Shown in pieces: positions 1-9,764 of a stretch of 64,000 nt of DNA. The stretch comes from UBA11612 sp964475755. Lineage in GTDB: Bacteria > Pseudomonadota > Alphaproteobacteria > Rhodospirillales > Rhodospirillaceae. The translations under genes were made by a program, and so were the position numbers. The DNA is taken from the NCBI GenBank assembly GCA_964475755.1, contig CAYYXR010000011.1, positions 1 to 64,000 on the forward strand, given 5' to 3'. Positions within the stretch are counted from its first letter, which is position 1. Each line of letters begins with the position of its first letter. The notes beneath the pieces are model-generated. The model had not been told where the DNA came from, ran no database searches, and saw only the letters and a list, made by a program, of their open reading frames with translations.

Positions 1-51
1 CCGACACGCGGATTATGATTCCGCTGCTCTAACCAGCTGAGCTACTCCGCC
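1..51 (-). tRNA. tRNA-Met (CAU), 5' part, cut by window start
   Basis: Read on the minus strand, the segment gives an acceptor arm GGCGGAG, a D arm GCTC/GAGC and an anticodon arm GCGGA/TCCGC. The seven-base loop ATCATAA places CAT at the anticodon. The D-loop AGCTGGTTA is normal. The T arm, 3' acceptor strand and CCA lie beyond base 1. The CAT anticodon could also belong to a lysidine-modified Ile tRNA, but this body resembles the elongator Met tRNA usual in Alphaproteobacteria. Confidence 0.9.
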
Positions 52-93
52 CCAAGGCGACAGGGCTTTCTACCAAACCCCGGAAGACGCAGG

Positions 94-122
94 GTTTTAA
101 GTCTGCCGCCCTTATTTGTCAA
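94..122 (-). promoter_or_regulatory. sigma-70-like promoter of tRNA-Met
   Basis: On the minus strand a perfect -35 box TTGACA (117-122) is followed after 17 bases by TAAAAC (94-99), a four-of-six match to TATAAT. Transcription would begin near base 87, about 35 bases before the mature tRNA 5' end. Spacing and position fit a stable-RNA promoter. Confidence 0.7.
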
Positions 123-181
123 ACGCCGTACGAGCAAAATTCACTGCTCGAAGCTCAGTGTAATAAACTGAATTATAACGA

Positions 182-1375
182 TTATCTGGACTGAGCGATT
201 TGGCGATTCCGGTCGCTTCTCAGGTTATGAGGCACGGTATGGCTTTGAACGCCCCGCTCTATCCAACCTCCCCCCAATACGCGGTCTCCTTCGTAGAGTA
301 CACAAGCTTGACCCGGCGTGACAGCGGCTTCCGGCTCCGCCAATACAATCTTTGCCGTACCGGCGCCATGTTCCCAAAAAACAGTCGCCAAAATAGGAGC
401 GTGGGTATTACGCAACTTTACGCGCACCCCCATTCCATCCGCCAGATCAGATGACCGCGGACCCAGCCAATTCACAGAACGAATATTGAAGGACCTGCTC
501 AGCAGCGCACTTTTCGGGCCGACTACAACCTGAGCCGTATCGGGTTCTATCGCTACGACGTACAAAGGCTCTGCTTCGCCGCCGACACCCAGGCCACGGC
601 GCTGCCCTACCGTGTAGTGGATAACGCCTGCGTGCTGGCCAACGACTCTTCCGTCAACATGGACGATGTCTCCTGGAACGGCAGCGTCAGGCCGCAGCTT
701 TTGAATAACATCGGAATATCGGCCATCCGGCACGAAGCATATATCCTGACTATCGGGCTTATCGGCGACATGGACGTTTAAGGATTTCGCGAGGTCCCTT
801 GCTTCGGATTTGGTTAAATCTCCCAACGGAAACCGCAAAAACTCCAGCTGCTCCGGTGTTGTCGCATAAAGGAAGTAACTTTGATCGCGATCGACATCCA
901 CGGCGCGGTGCATTTCCGCCCCATCGGGACCTTCGATCCGGCGTACGTAATGACCTGTCGCGAGTGCCTTGGCACCTAGGTCTTTCGCAGCCTTGAACAG
1001 ATCGCGGAACTTAACCGTCTGATTGCAGAGAACACACGGAACCGGCGTTTCGCCGCGAATATAGGAATCAGCGAAGCGCTCCATGACGTCTTCACGGAAG
1101 GCGCTCTCGTAGTCGACAACATAGTGCGGAATGCCAATACTGTCCGCGACGCGCCGAGCGTCGTAGATGTCCTGGCCAGCGCAACACGCTTTGGAACGGG
1201 CCGTTGCTTCACCGTGGTCATAAAGCTGCATGGTCAATCCCACCACGTCATAACCTTGGGATTTGAGCAACGCCGCGGTAACAGAGCTGTCCACGCCGCC
1301 GGACATGGCGACGACCACGCGCGTGTCTTGCGGCGGCAGTGAAAAACCCAACGAATTTGGTGGCTGAATAGACAT
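182..1375 (-). CDS. mnmA: tRNA-specific 2-thiouridylase MnmA
   Basis: MnmA adenylates U34 of tRNA Lys, Glu and Gln and inserts sulfur to give s2U34. The N-terminal PP-loop reads SGGVDSS (residues 25-31), with the family GHY segment downstream. The two conserved cysteines sit in the contexts PCVLCN and QDICFV, as expected for the catalytic and persulfide-carrying cysteines. The C-terminal part is a beta-barrel with GQRRGLG and a closing GxACVLY segment. The length (397 aa) is normal. An ATG 39 bases upstream is in frame, but homologues start close to the PP-loop, so 1375 was chosen. It is last in a run of desulfurase, ferredoxin and mnmA, which suggests that the upstream cysteine desulfurase feeds it sulfur; this link is inferred from the order. 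Confidence 0.95.
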   Translation of the reverse strand: MSIQPPNSLGFSLPPQDTRVVVAMSGGVDSSVTAALLKSQGYDVVGLTMQLYDHGEATARSKACCAGQDIYDARRVADSIGIPHYVVDYESAFREDVMERFADSYIRGETPVPCVLCNQTVKFRDLFKAAKDLGAKALATGHYVRRIEGPDGAEMHRAVDVDRDQSYFLYATTPEQLEFLRFPLGDLTKSEARDLAKSLNVHVADKPDSQDICFVPDGRYSDVIQKLRPDAAVPGDIVHVDGRVVGQHAGVIHYTVGQRRGLGVGGEAEPLYVVAIEPDTAQVVVGPKSALLSRSFNIRSVNWLGPRSSDLADGMGVRVKLRNTHAPILATVFWEHGAGTAKIVLAEPEAAVTPGQACVLYEGDRVLGGGWIERGVQSHTVPHNLRSDRNRQIAQSR

Positions 1376-1439
1376 GGCGCGCACTATAGAGCTGAGACCG
1401 CCGGGTTCAAGCACCTGAATTTTGAGGCCAAAAAGCCTT

Positions 1440-1769
1440 TTAATCCATCATGTTCCGGGTGGCGGCCGGCAGGCGAAGCACCAAGCCATCAAGATCCTTT
1501 TTAATCACGATCTGACATCCGAGCCGCGATGTACGCGTAACGCCATAGGTAAGATCGAGCATGTCCTCTTCAGAAGCGGAAGGCGACGGTAGTTTGTCCG
1601 CCCAATCCGGATCGACGATCACGTGGCACGTTGAGCATGCCATGGAACCTTCGCATGCGCCTTCCATATCTAATTTGTTTGATTGAGCAGCCTGCAGCAC
1701 CGTGCTGTTTTCGGATACTTCAACTTCCTTCCGGTTGCCGCTGACTTCGATAAAAACGATTTTTGGCAT
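1440..1769 (-). CDS. fdx: adrenodoxin-type 2Fe-2S ferredoxin
   Basis: A 109-residue plant/vertebrate-type ferredoxin. Four cysteines (C39, C45, C48, C85) in the pattern C-x5-C-x2-C ... C ligate a [2Fe-2S] cluster, and the segment CEGSMACSTCH is diagnostic of the adrenodoxin/Isc Fdx group. Such ferredoxins give electrons for Fe-S assembly or to cytochrome P450 partners. Here it sits between a cysteine desulfurase and mnmA, which favours a sulfur-transfer or Fe-S role. It is soluble, with no signal peptide. The gap to mnmA is about 64 bases and to the desulfurase 41 bases, consistent with one transcript. Confidence 0.92.
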   Translation of the reverse strand: MPKIVFIEVSGNRKEVEVSENSTVLQAAQSNKLDMEGACEGSMACSTCHVIVDPDWADKLPSPSASEEDMLDLTYGVTRTSRLGCQIVIKKDLDGLVLRLPAATRNMMD

Positions 1770-1810
1770 CTATAAATCCAAACTCAATCTCATGTTTTCC
1801 CAGGTTTCTT

Positions 1811-2935
1811 TTATGCAGCACTATTCATGGCCATTGGCAACCATGATTCGAGAAATCTCTTTACATCAGCCTCTGCCGTCGCACGTCCGAGGCTTATTCG
1901 GATGGCACACTTTGCCTTTTGAGGGGACACGCCCATAGCCAACAAAACATGAGACGGCTCCACTTTGCCCGACGAGCATGCCGATCCGGCACTGACGGCA
2001 ATCCCGTCTAGATCAAGACGCATCAGCTGTGTCTCACTGGTTACGTCTGGAATAGAGACACAGATCGTGTTGCATAGACGCTCAACATTTTGTCCGAATA
2101 TCTCTGCACCCGATACATTCTTAATAATCTCACTTTCTAATTCGTCTCTTAGTTGGGCGATTCGAGAAATTTCAGCAGAATTGTCTTGAGTATGGGAAGC
2201 GGCAATTCCGAAGGCCGCTATTCCAATCACATTTTCTGTACCGCCTCTCCGCCGACGCTCCTGCCCTCCCCCAATCATATCCGCACCAAGGTGTAGGCCG
2301 CTCTGCAAAACGAGCGCACCCGCCCCTTTTAATCCGCCGATTTTATGGGCCGACAAACTTAGGCAGTCGACATCAAGTGAAACAATGTCGATAGGTAATC
2401 TGCCCGGACCTTGTATTGCATCACAATGAACAAAAGCACCGTAATGACGCGCGATTTCTCGGACTTTCTCGATCGGCTGCACAACCCCGGTTTCATTGTT
2501 TGCGAGCATGGTGGCAACAACTGCAGGTCCGCCGACCGCCTTTAGAATTTTTTCCAGTGCCTCGAGATCAATCTGTCCATTCACATCAACCGGGATAAGG
2601 TTATTGCCATCGGCGTGAGCCAGCACCGAGGGATGCTCAATCGACGACCCTATTATGGGGCCACCTCTCGCCAACGCCTTAAGGCTTCGCAATGCCAGCG
2701 CATTTGCCTCGGTCCCTCCCGACGTAAAAACAATATCCTGAGCATTCGCATTGGCTAGTTTGGCGACGGACTCGCGCGCGCCTTCCATCAGCGAGCGGGC
2801 TCTTCTGCCCAGATGGTGCACGGATGAAGGATTGCCGTAAATTTCCAGCCATCTTGGTACTGCGTCGGCGACCTCCGGCAGCAAAGGGCTCGTGGCATTG
2901 TAATCCAGGTAAATTGATGGTTGGCGCTCGCTCAT
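1811..2935 (-). CDS. cysteine desulfurase (NifS/IscS-like)
   Basis: A PLP enzyme that turns L-cysteine into alanine and an enzyme-bound persulfide. It opens with the family motif YLDYNATSP. The PLP lysine is K198 in SAHKIGG, and the mobile-loop cysteine that carries sulfur is C320 in SAGSACSSG. The 374-residue length fits the family. The loop sequence is that of NifS/IscS (group I) rather than SufS. The SUF genes at the other end of the window probably have their own SufS outside it, so this enzyme may be dedicated to tRNA thiolation with the adjacent mnmA (inference). The ATG at 2935 was preferred over a GTG at 2950; neither has a clear ribosome-binding site. Confidence 0.9.
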   Translation of the reverse strand: MSERQPSIYLDYNATSPLLPEVADAVPRWLEIYGNPSSVHHLGRRARSLMEGARESVAKLANANAQDIVFTSGGTEANALALRSLKALARGGPIIGSSIEHPSVLAHADGNNLIPVDVNGQIDLEALEKILKAVGGPAVVATMLANNETGVVQPIEKVREIARHYGAFVHCDAIQGPGRLPIDIVSLDVDCLSLSAHKIGGLKGAGALVLQSGLHLGADMIGGGQERRRRGGTENVIGIAAFGIAASHTQDNSAEISRIAQLRDELESEIIKNVSGAEIFGQNVERLCNTICVSIPDVTSETQLMRLDLDGIAVSAGSACSSGKVEPSHVLLAMGVSPQKAKCAIRISLGRATAEADVKRFLESWLPMAMNSAA

Positions 2936-3185
2936 GCCCACTTTTACCACTTTAGCGGAATTTCAAACTTTGGATTTTCCGAACATAACATATTGATATT
3001 ATTATATATTTATATAAGCCATCCAATTAATGTGAGCAAATCCGCCCTTTTAGGGCTAATACATGCGTAAATTTGAAATGTTTCGATTTGCACCTTTTTA
3101 CCGCATCCCCTAAATAATCGGCCCCAACCTAGACTACGCTGAACGCAGCCTAGTTACGGCCCAGTTCACCAATACAAGGACCACC
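2936..3185. promoter_or_regulatory. AT-rich divergent intergenic region
   Basis: This 250-base spacer separates the divergent desulfurase and hydrolase genes. Bases 2985-3025 are almost pure A/T, with runs such as TATATTTATATAA, and must hold one or both promoters, but I cannot place boxes convincingly. The hydrolase ribosome-binding site AAGGA lies just before its start. No RNA gene or IscR-type site was recognised. Confidence 0.4.
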
Positions 3186-3872
3186 ATGCCCGAAGTTATT
3201 TTCGCCGGCCCTGACGGACGTTTGGAAGGTCGCTATCACCACAGCGAAACACCGCGCGCGCCGATTGCCGTGATACTACACCCTCATCCGCAGCATGGCG
3301 GAACCATGAACAACAAGGTTGTATACAACCTTTATTACATCTTCGTTCGTCGCGGGTTTTCTGTATTGCGATTCAATTTCCGCGGTGTTGGCCGCTCTCA
3401 AGGCGAATTCGACAATGGTATCGGAGAATTGTCGGATGCAGCATCGGCATTGGATTGGTTGCAGTCTGTCAATCCAAATGCGCCGGCGTGTTGGGTCGCA
3501 GGCTTTTCATTTGGCGCCTGGATCGGTATGCAGCTTTTGATGCGCCGTCCCGAAATTGAAGGGTTTATCTCAATCGCCCCGCCTGCAAACATGTACGACT
3601 TCTCGTTCCTGGCACCATGCCCGTCATCTGGCCTCATACTGCAGGGCACCGAAGACGATGTCGTGCCTGAGCCGTCCGTGGAAAAGCTTGCGAACAAGCT
3701 GAAGATGCAAAAAAACATAGTAATCGACTATCAGCTCGTCAAAGGGGCCAATCACTTTTATCGCGACCATATGGATCACATGGTCGACTCAGTGAGCTCA
3801 TATCTCGACATGAGATTAGAGTCTCCAACCACCTCCATTCCACCCAAGAAGAAATCCGCCGCCCAAGCATAA
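3186..3872 (+). CDS. alpha/beta hydrolase (COG2945-like)
   Basis: A 228-residue single-domain alpha/beta hydrolase. The nucleophile elbow is GFSFG with Ser108. The acid is Asp157 or Asp158 in GTEDDVV and the base His190 in KGANHFY, giving a complete triad. The early HPHPQHGG segment and RFNFRGVGRS oxyanion region are typical of the small COG2945 hydrolases, whose substrates are mostly unknown. The last 20 residues are a low-complexity lysine/proline tail. There is no signal peptide, so it is probably cytoplasmic. A good AAGGA ribosome site six bases before the ATG supports the start. It converges on anmK with only five bases between the stops. Confidence 0.85.
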   Translation: MPEVIFAGPDGRLEGRYHHSETPRAPIAVILHPHPQHGGTMNNKVVYNLYYIFVRRGFSVLRFNFRGVGRSQGEFDNGIGELSDAASALDWLQSVNPNAPACWVAGFSFGAWIGMQLLMRRPEIEGFISIAPPANMYDFSFLAPCPSSGLILQGTEDDVVPEPSVEKLANKLKMQKNIVIDYQLVKGANHFYRDHMDHMVDSVSSYLDMRLESPTTSIPPKKKSAAQA

Positions 3873-3877
3873 TCGCC

Positions 3878-4975
3878 TCAAGGCGCCGCGTATCTTCCTC
3901 CGGTTAAAGGGTGCGGCGCACCTGTTGAGCCCGGGAATGTGATTGGCAACCCGCGTATATGTCGAACGGCCATAAATGCGAATGCTTGTGCCTCAATAGC
4001 ATCGCCATTCCAGCCAAGGGCTTCAACAGGTAACGTTGAAACATCTGTTTTGCTGGAAATTTCCGATATCAGCGTCGCGTTATGGCGGCCACCACCGGTC
4101 ACGTAAATGGTCTTTGGAGAACTCGGGCATATCTCCAACGCTATCCGAATACACTCCGCAGTTAGCGCCACGAGTGTAGCGGCACCATCTTCATCGCTCA
4201 GAGCATCCAGTGCGTTTGTCTTAAAGTCAAACCGGTCCAGGGACTTTGGAGCGGGCGCGATGAAGTACTCGTGAGATGTTATCTCATCCACATACTTCAT
4301 TTGTGCCTTGCCCGAAGCTGCCAATGCGCCATTCATATCCATCTGTTTGTTTTGCCGGCGACGCATCCAATCATCGAGCAGTCCGCCCCCAGGCCCGGTG
4401 TCAAAGGCTAGTAGGTCGCCGTTGCCGCCAACCCAGGTGATGTTCGCGACACCTCCAATGTTTAAAACAACGGCGGGCAACTCGACGTCTCTCACCATGT
4501 GCTGGTGAAAGACGGGTGCAAGCGGCGCGCCTTGCCCTCCCGCGGCCACGTCCGCTGATCGAAAATCAAATACAACTGGTATTCCGAGGTTTTTTGCAAG
4601 CCGGTTGCCATCTCCCATTTGCCACGTTTGCCGCTGCTGGGGACGGTGCCAAATGGTCTGCCCATGAAAGCCCACGAGATCTATATCGGAAAGGTTCACA
4701 CCCATTTTGGCCACCAAGGCTCTTACGGCCTCGGCATGCAGATTTGTCATCTCGACTTCTAGCGCTCCCTCTTCAGCGTGAGCTCCTTTGTCGGGTGCGC
4801 TTTCCACAAAATCTACTAATCTTGTTCGGATGCTTGGTTCAAATTCTGACGTCGTGTGCGGACCCAGATTGACGTATTGGAGCCCGTCGGACTCAATAAA
4901 AGCAGCGTCGATCCCATCCATGGACGTGCCGCTCATGAGACCTATCACCTTCAACGGCTTGAAATTAGTGTCCAT
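3878..4975 (-). CDS. anmK: anhydro-N-acetylmuramic acid kinase
   Basis: AnmK phosphorylates and opens 1,6-anhydro-MurNAc to MurNAc-6-phosphate in cell-wall recycling. The ATPase-fold phosphate loop GLMSGTSMDGIDAA is at the N terminus. FHGQTIWH, a central LNIGGVANITW block, the DTGPGG motif and the late TGGGRHN motif are all family markers. The length is normal (365 aa). The first in-frame start is a TTG at 4999, but ATG 4975 places the phosphate loop about a dozen residues in, as in E. coli AnmK. It is divergent from tyrS, a pairing common in Alphaproteobacteria. Confidence 0.95.
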   Translation of the reverse strand: MDTNFKPLKVIGLMSGTSMDGIDAAFIESDGLQYVNLGPHTTSEFEPSIRTRLVDFVESAPDKGAHAEEGALEVEMTNLHAEAVRALVAKMGVNLSDIDLVGFHGQTIWHRPQQRQTWQMGDGNRLAKNLGIPVVFDFRSADVAAGGQGAPLAPVFHQHMVRDVELPAVVLNIGGVANITWVGGNGDLLAFDTGPGGGLLDDWMRRRQNKQMDMNGALAASGKAQMKYVDEITSHEYFIAPAPKSLDRFDFKTNALDALSDEDGAATLVALTAECIRIALEICPSSPKTIYVTGGGRHNATLISEISSKTDVSTLPVEALGWNGDAIEAQAFAFMAVRHIRGLPITFPGSTGAPHPLTGGRYAAP

Positions 4976-5097
4976 ATATTTACCGGGCGCGTTGTCCAAA
5001 ATGCGGAGTTGTGTTAACCACCGATCCAGTTTTCAACCGACCGTTACGTTGATCTATACTCATCCACTAGTACGGCAACAAGACTCTGAACACTAAA

Positions 5098-6348
5098 ATG
5101 GCAACGCACAAGTCAGAATTACTTAGAACTCTCACATCCAGGGGTTTTCTCCATCAGTGCACGGACTTGGAGACGCTTGACAGCAAGGCCGCATCCGGCT
5201 CGATCACTGGATACATTGGCTTTGACGCGACTGCCGATAGCTTGCACGTCGGCAACCTCACACAAATTATGATGCTACGCAGAATGCAGGAGACCGGCCA
5301 CAAGCCTATCGTATTGATGGGTGGGGGCACCACAAAAGTTGGGGACCCTTCTGGCAAAGACGAAATGCGCAGCCTTCTCGACGACAAGGTAATCGCAAGC
5401 AACATTGCGTCTATCAAAGGTATTTTTAACCAGTTTTTACGGTTTGGAGAGGGGCCGACCGATGCGACACTTGTGAACAATGCGGATTGGCTGGACGACC
5501 TAAAATACATTCCATTTTTACGTGACGTCGGCCGCCACTTCACAATCAATCGCATGCTGACCATGGACAGTGTGAAGCTGCGCTTGGACAGGCAGCAACC
5601 ACTGACTTTCCTCGAATTCAATTACATGATTCTGCAGGGCTATGATTTTGTGGAATTGAACAAACGGTTCGGATGCACCCTTCAACTAGGTGGATCTGAC
5701 CAGTGGGGCAACATTGTCCAGGGCACGGACTTGGGACGCCGGTTGCTGGACGCCGAATTATTCGGATTTACCTGTCCGCTTATTACGACGTCGTCGGGCG
5801 CAAAAATGGGCAAAACGGCGGCCGGCGCCGTTTGGCTGAAGCCCGAACGCCTCACTCCCTACGATTACTACCAATTCTGGCGTAATACCGAGGACGCAGA
5901 CGTCGGCAGATTCCTGAAATTGTTTACAGATCTATCGCTCGATGAAATTGCGCGCCTGGAAAAGCTCGAAGGTGCGGAGATCAACGAGGCCAAAAAAGTC
6001 CTCGCCATGGAAGCAACGACCTTGCTCCACGGCACACAGGCCGCCGTAGATGCCGCCGAAACAGCGCGCAAGACCTTTGAACAGGGGGGGGCCGGAGATG
6101 ACCTACCGACAACCGAGGTACCGGCTGCTGAGATTGCGTTGGGTATATCCGTTGTGACTCTTTTCCATCGCGCCGGTCTGTCGAGCAGCAATGGCGAAAC
6201 GCGCCGCCTCATCCGTGGAGGAGGCGCAAAAATCAATGACCAGAAGGTGGACGATGAAGCATTCGTTGTCACTGGTGAGCACGCAATGAAAGGCTTGATA
6301 AAGCTTAGTGCCGGCAGAAAGCGGCATGCCCTCGTAAGGGTGATTTAA
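5098..6348 (+). CDS. tyrS: tyrosyl-tRNA synthetase
   Basis: A class I aminoacyl-tRNA synthetase charging tRNA-Tyr. The HIGH signature appears as HVGN (residues 50-53) and the KMSKS signature as KMGKT (236-240), both normal TyrRS variants. QLGGSDQWGN in the tyrosine pocket is typical of bacterial TyrRS. The C-terminal S4-like RNA-binding domain contains RRLIRGGGAKIND. The length is 416 aa. A possible -10 element TATACT lies at 5055-5060, without a clear -35 box. The stop lies five bases from that of the convergent giant gene. Confidence 0.97.
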   Translation: MATHKSELLRTLTSRGFLHQCTDLETLDSKAASGSITGYIGFDATADSLHVGNLTQIMMLRRMQETGHKPIVLMGGGTTKVGDPSGKDEMRSLLDDKVIASNIASIKGIFNQFLRFGEGPTDATLVNNADWLDDLKYIPFLRDVGRHFTINRMLTMDSVKLRLDRQQPLTFLEFNYMILQGYDFVELNKRFGCTLQLGGSDQWGNIVQGTDLGRRLLDAELFGFTCPLITTSSGAKMGKTAAGAVWLKPERLTPYDYYQFWRNTEDADVGRFLKLFTDLSLDEIARLEKLEGAEINEAKKVLAMEATTLLHGTQAAVDAAETARKTFEQGGAGDDLPTTEVPAAEIALGISVVTLFHRAGLSSSNGETRRLIRGGGAKINDQKVDDEAFVVTGEHAMKGLIKLSAGRKRHALVRVI

Positions 6349-6353
6349 CCAAT

Positions 6354-9300
6354 CTACTGATTTTTCCGCGTGTCGGGATCCGAAGCCGGCGTGGACTCTT
6401 GGTCATTTGGCGAGGGCACCGCATAGGCCTCCTGCGGATTAGACTTAAAGATATCAAATATATGCCTCAGGAACCCCGGCGCGAATGCGGCAAGAGGGTT
6501 TACGGTTGGCTGAGCCGTTTCCACGTTTCCTCGATAGCTATAGGTTGCAGCGAATATACCGCTATCCTCATCTCCTGCCGTAAAAAGATCACCCAAAAGA
6601 GGAATGGAATTCAGTGCGGAATTGAATGTGTATGCCGGAATGAGCGTGCCGTCGAAATTCATCATTGATGTGTTGAAATTGTACTGCCCTTGACCAGTCA
6701 ATCCAAGCGAACTGCCGAACATCCCGCCGTCTTCAATGCTCAAGGACGAGTTTGCGTACGAAAACGGAACCCTTAGTGTGTCGAACGATATTCCCTCGCC
6801 CCGCAACTCGTCGAGGATGCCAGTTAAGGAAGCGACAGATAGCAATCGTGCAACAATCGGCGCATCGACAAGCTTGAAGTCTTCCATTTTCGCTATCCCG
6901 GAAACTATCCCGGACTCAGATAGATCACCGGAAATTTGCAGGTTTCCACCCTCAATGTCGCCAAACACACCAAGCGCCCGGAGAACGCGCCCGCCGTTTG
7001 GACTATGACCTTCAAAGCTTCTCTCATCTTCATTTGAATGAAGTGAAACTTCAAAGGGAATGGATTCATCTATCTCGCTGCGAAATTCGACAGCCCGCAC
7101 TCCGTCCTGTTCACTGTCAAACGAGAACTCAACGTTGTTAAATTCTGAATGAGGCGACATCCACACCCGGTCAAAGCTGGCCGTGATTGAAGTTGGAGTG
7201 CTTTGATTGGGCTTGAGGTGATTATTTTCTCCATTTGAGCCGTTGTTGTTCAACGAAAGCTCCTTCAACAGAGAATTAGCATTCAAAGCCGGCCCACCGA
7301 TTTCGATAAAGCTTTTCCCCGCTTCATCAACTTCAACGTTTGCTTCGATACGCGAGTCACCGATGATGCTCGAATCCAATCTAAGGAATTTTAGTTTCGT
7401 GTCTTTGGAGAACACCACATTTCCAGATGCCTTAAGGTCCTCGCCCGACATGACTTCAAACGAATCAATTGAATCGAGGCGCCCATCTACAAAAGTGGCT
7501 TGCACATTTGACCGCGCCGCAACACCCGGCTCCTTGCGCCAGCTCAACTCGGGTAAAGAGACGACGGGCTCCGAGAGATCAATATTGGCAACGAGAGTCC
7601 CGTTTGCCTCACGGTCCACCGTGTAAACAACATCGGCCGAGACGGGGCCATCTATGTAAGGCGGCGTGAAAGGCGGAACAGACAGGCCGACCTTCGGCCG
7701 GTTTTCATTATTTACGGTCGCCTGGATGTCATACCGGCTTCTGAATTCTCCACCGATGAAATTTTCGCGCCAGCTTATCTTCGCTGGGATATCACCAAGC
7801 TCAATGCCACCAGACACGTCCATTCCGTTGCGATCCAGATTCACAAAAACATCGCCATTCGTTAGCGGCAGATTGAAAGCTACTTCAGGGACCTTGGCAT
7901 TGATTATTGATGCTTCCACCTGAATATCGACCTGATCAAGTTTGAGATCTTTGACCAACGGAAAGTCCAGAGCCATCTTGATAACAGCGTTACCATCAGC
8001 CCCGGCCGCATCCATCCCAACTGCCGATGCATAGGCAAAGGGTTCGTTGTCAATAAGTCTCATAACGGCGCCAAAATTTCCGACCACATCTATATCAAAG
8101 TCGGCCAACTCCTCGCCCTTTTCACCAAGATTATGCATCCGAAGCCGACCACCGCTGACTCGAAGGCCCTCTAACGCGAGAGAATCAGGAATTTCGCCGT
8201 TGTCCAGATCAATGACGACCTCTTTGAGTCCCATGGTTAAGAGGCCTCCTGCCTTTTCTACCCATGGCATACCTTGAATATATTGAACCTCCACGTCGTG
8301 CAGTTGGGATGTGAGACGTAACTCCGTCGCCGTAACATCCTCAAGGCTGGACCCCGCTAAATGAAGAGAGACGTTCGTCTCTGAAAGGCCACCTCCCGAA
8401 AGATTTTTGGCGATCCAACTGCTCGTGTTGGGCTTCACGCCATCAGGCCAATACGTCTTTAAGGCTTCAATGGGCAACTCATCCATCGTCGCGCGGACAT
8501 TTATCGAAGGTTGAGAGTTCAAATCTCTCCCAATTGCGGACATTTGTATTGTTGGAGAGTGCTCGTCGCCACAGTCGAGCACGGCCACGAATCGCTCGAC
8601 CTCAATCGAATTCAGCGAGGGGCCAGCGTTTCCTTTTAGACTTATATTCTTGACCGGATACTCAAACGCCATTTCCGATATATTGCTTATGCGGCCTGAG
8701 TCGCCGGAAACATTGAAATCAATGGCCTCAATGACCGCACCGTTTTGCTGCAACGACAATTCTGCCGACACCCCACCACTTAAGCTGATCTCAACCATTG
8801 AGAGAACCGAAAGCTGAGGTGCCAAGTCGGCAACACGGGAGGGGCTAAAATTCTCGATGCTAAAATCCAAACTGAGACGATTTGTTTCGCTGAGGTAATG
8901 GCCGACGGCACTTGCGTCCCAATTTTTACCATCCTCGGACACCAACAAATTCGCTCGCAACTGAACTCCGGCGTCATCCCTTTCAAAACCGAGCTCCGCA
9001 TTGGGCGCCAACCAACGCCGTCCCGTCACCTCATCGATCAACATCAATGTCGTGCCGTCGATGGCGACTGAATTGAGATAACCCGATGGATTAGCCGAAC
9101 TCGCTTGCTCGCCAAGCGCGTCTATCATAGATGCAAACAAAGCCGTGCCGCTTGCTCGTTCGCTTTCATCTCTGCCGGCAACGCTCTGCACGCCCAATGC
9201 AAAAGTGCCGTCCTTACGATGCACAAATCGAATGATAGGATTGGAAAGAATAATTTTCTCAGGCGCGACGTCTCCGCGCGCGAGCGCAGGTACGCTTAAG

Positions 9301-9599
9301 TACGCGCTCATGCTAGGAAGACCGGCAATTACATTGCCTGTCTCATCCTGAACTCTAACGTCTCGAACAGTGAGCAAGGGTTGGCCCTTGAATCCTGCCC
9401 AACGAAACTCGGCATGTTCGATTGTGATTCGATAGCCAGGGTCAAAACTTTCGAGGGCGCTTGCCACATAGGGCGCAATAAGACTGATCGTGACAGGCCC
9501 CTGACTTAGCCTCCACGCCAACACGCCCACGCCTAACACCGCAAAGAGCAATACGGCCTCAAGGACGCGCAGCAGATATTTAACCGCTCCGTGTGCCAA
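6354..9599 (-). CDS. AsmA/YhdP-like envelope protein (DUF3971-type)
   Basis: A 1081-residue protein with one N-terminal membrane anchor (about residues 8-30) followed by a long beta-rich periplasmic region. The architecture and the C-terminal block (residues about 990-1060, including SIPLLGDLF and AFAPGFLRHIF) match the YhdP/AsmA-like group. Members of that superfamily form bridge-like structures carrying phospholipid between inner and outer membranes. It begins with TTG, with a GGAG ribosome site ten bases upstream. The C terminus is proline- and charge-rich. It is divergent from glnE, as in many Alphaproteobacteria. The family assignment is firm; a lipid-transport role here is by homology only. 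Confidence 0.85.
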   Translation of the reverse strand: MAHGAVKYLLRVLEAVLLFAVLGVGVLAWRLSQGPVTISLIAPYVASALESFDPGYRITIEHAEFRWAGFKGQPLLTVRDVRVQDETGNVIAGLPSMSAYLSVPALARGDVAPEKIILSNPIIRFVHRKDGTFALGVQSVAGRDESERASGTALFASMIDALGEQASSANPSGYLNSVAIDGTTLMLIDEVTGRRWLAPNAELGFERDDAGVQLRANLLVSEDGKNWDASAVGHYLSETNRLSLDFSIENFSPSRVADLAPQLSVLSMVEISLSGGVSAELSLQQNGAVIEAIDFNVSGDSGRISNISEMAFEYPVKNISLKGNAGPSLNSIEVERFVAVLDCGDEHSPTIQMSAIGRDLNSQPSINVRATMDELPIEALKTYWPDGVKPNTSSWIAKNLSGGGLSETNVSLHLAGSSLEDVTATELRLTSQLHDVEVQYIQGMPWVEKAGGLLTMGLKEVVIDLDNGEIPDSLALEGLRVSGGRLRMHNLGEKGEELADFDIDVVGNFGAVMRLIDNEPFAYASAVGMDAAGADGNAVIKMALDFPLVKDLKLDQVDIQVEASIINAKVPEVAFNLPLTNGDVFVNLDRNGMDVSGGIELGDIPAKISWRENFIGGEFRSRYDIQATVNNENRPKVGLSVPPFTPPYIDGPVSADVVYTVDREANGTLVANIDLSEPVVSLPELSWRKEPGVAARSNVQATFVDGRLDSIDSFEVMSGEDLKASGNVVFSKDTKLKFLRLDSSIIGDSRIEANVEVDEAGKSFIEIGGPALNANSLLKELSLNNNGSNGENNHLKPNQSTPTSITASFDRVWMSPHSEFNNVEFSFDSEQDGVRAVEFRSEIDESIPFEVSLHSNEDERSFEGHSPNGGRVLRALGVFGDIEGGNLQISGDLSESGIVSGIAKMEDFKLVDAPIVARLLSVASLTGILDELRGEGISFDTLRVPFSYANSSLSIEDGGMFGSSLGLTGQGQYNFNTSMMNFDGTLIPAYTFNSALNSIPLLGDLFTAGDEDSGIFAATYSYRGNVETAQPTVNPLAAFAPGFLRHIFDIFKSNPQEAYAVPSPNDQESTPASDPDTRKNQ

Positions 9600-9764
9600 T
9601 TTTTATTTTCTCCGGCCGTTCGGCGCCAGACTATAGCCCCACGTCAAATTACCGCTCTCGCAGCAGGGTCGAGAGCGTCGTGGCGCCTTTCCTACCCGGC
9701 TTGACCACGAACTATCTATATCTCACTGTTCGGTTAATGAACATACAATGGACTGGATCACGCA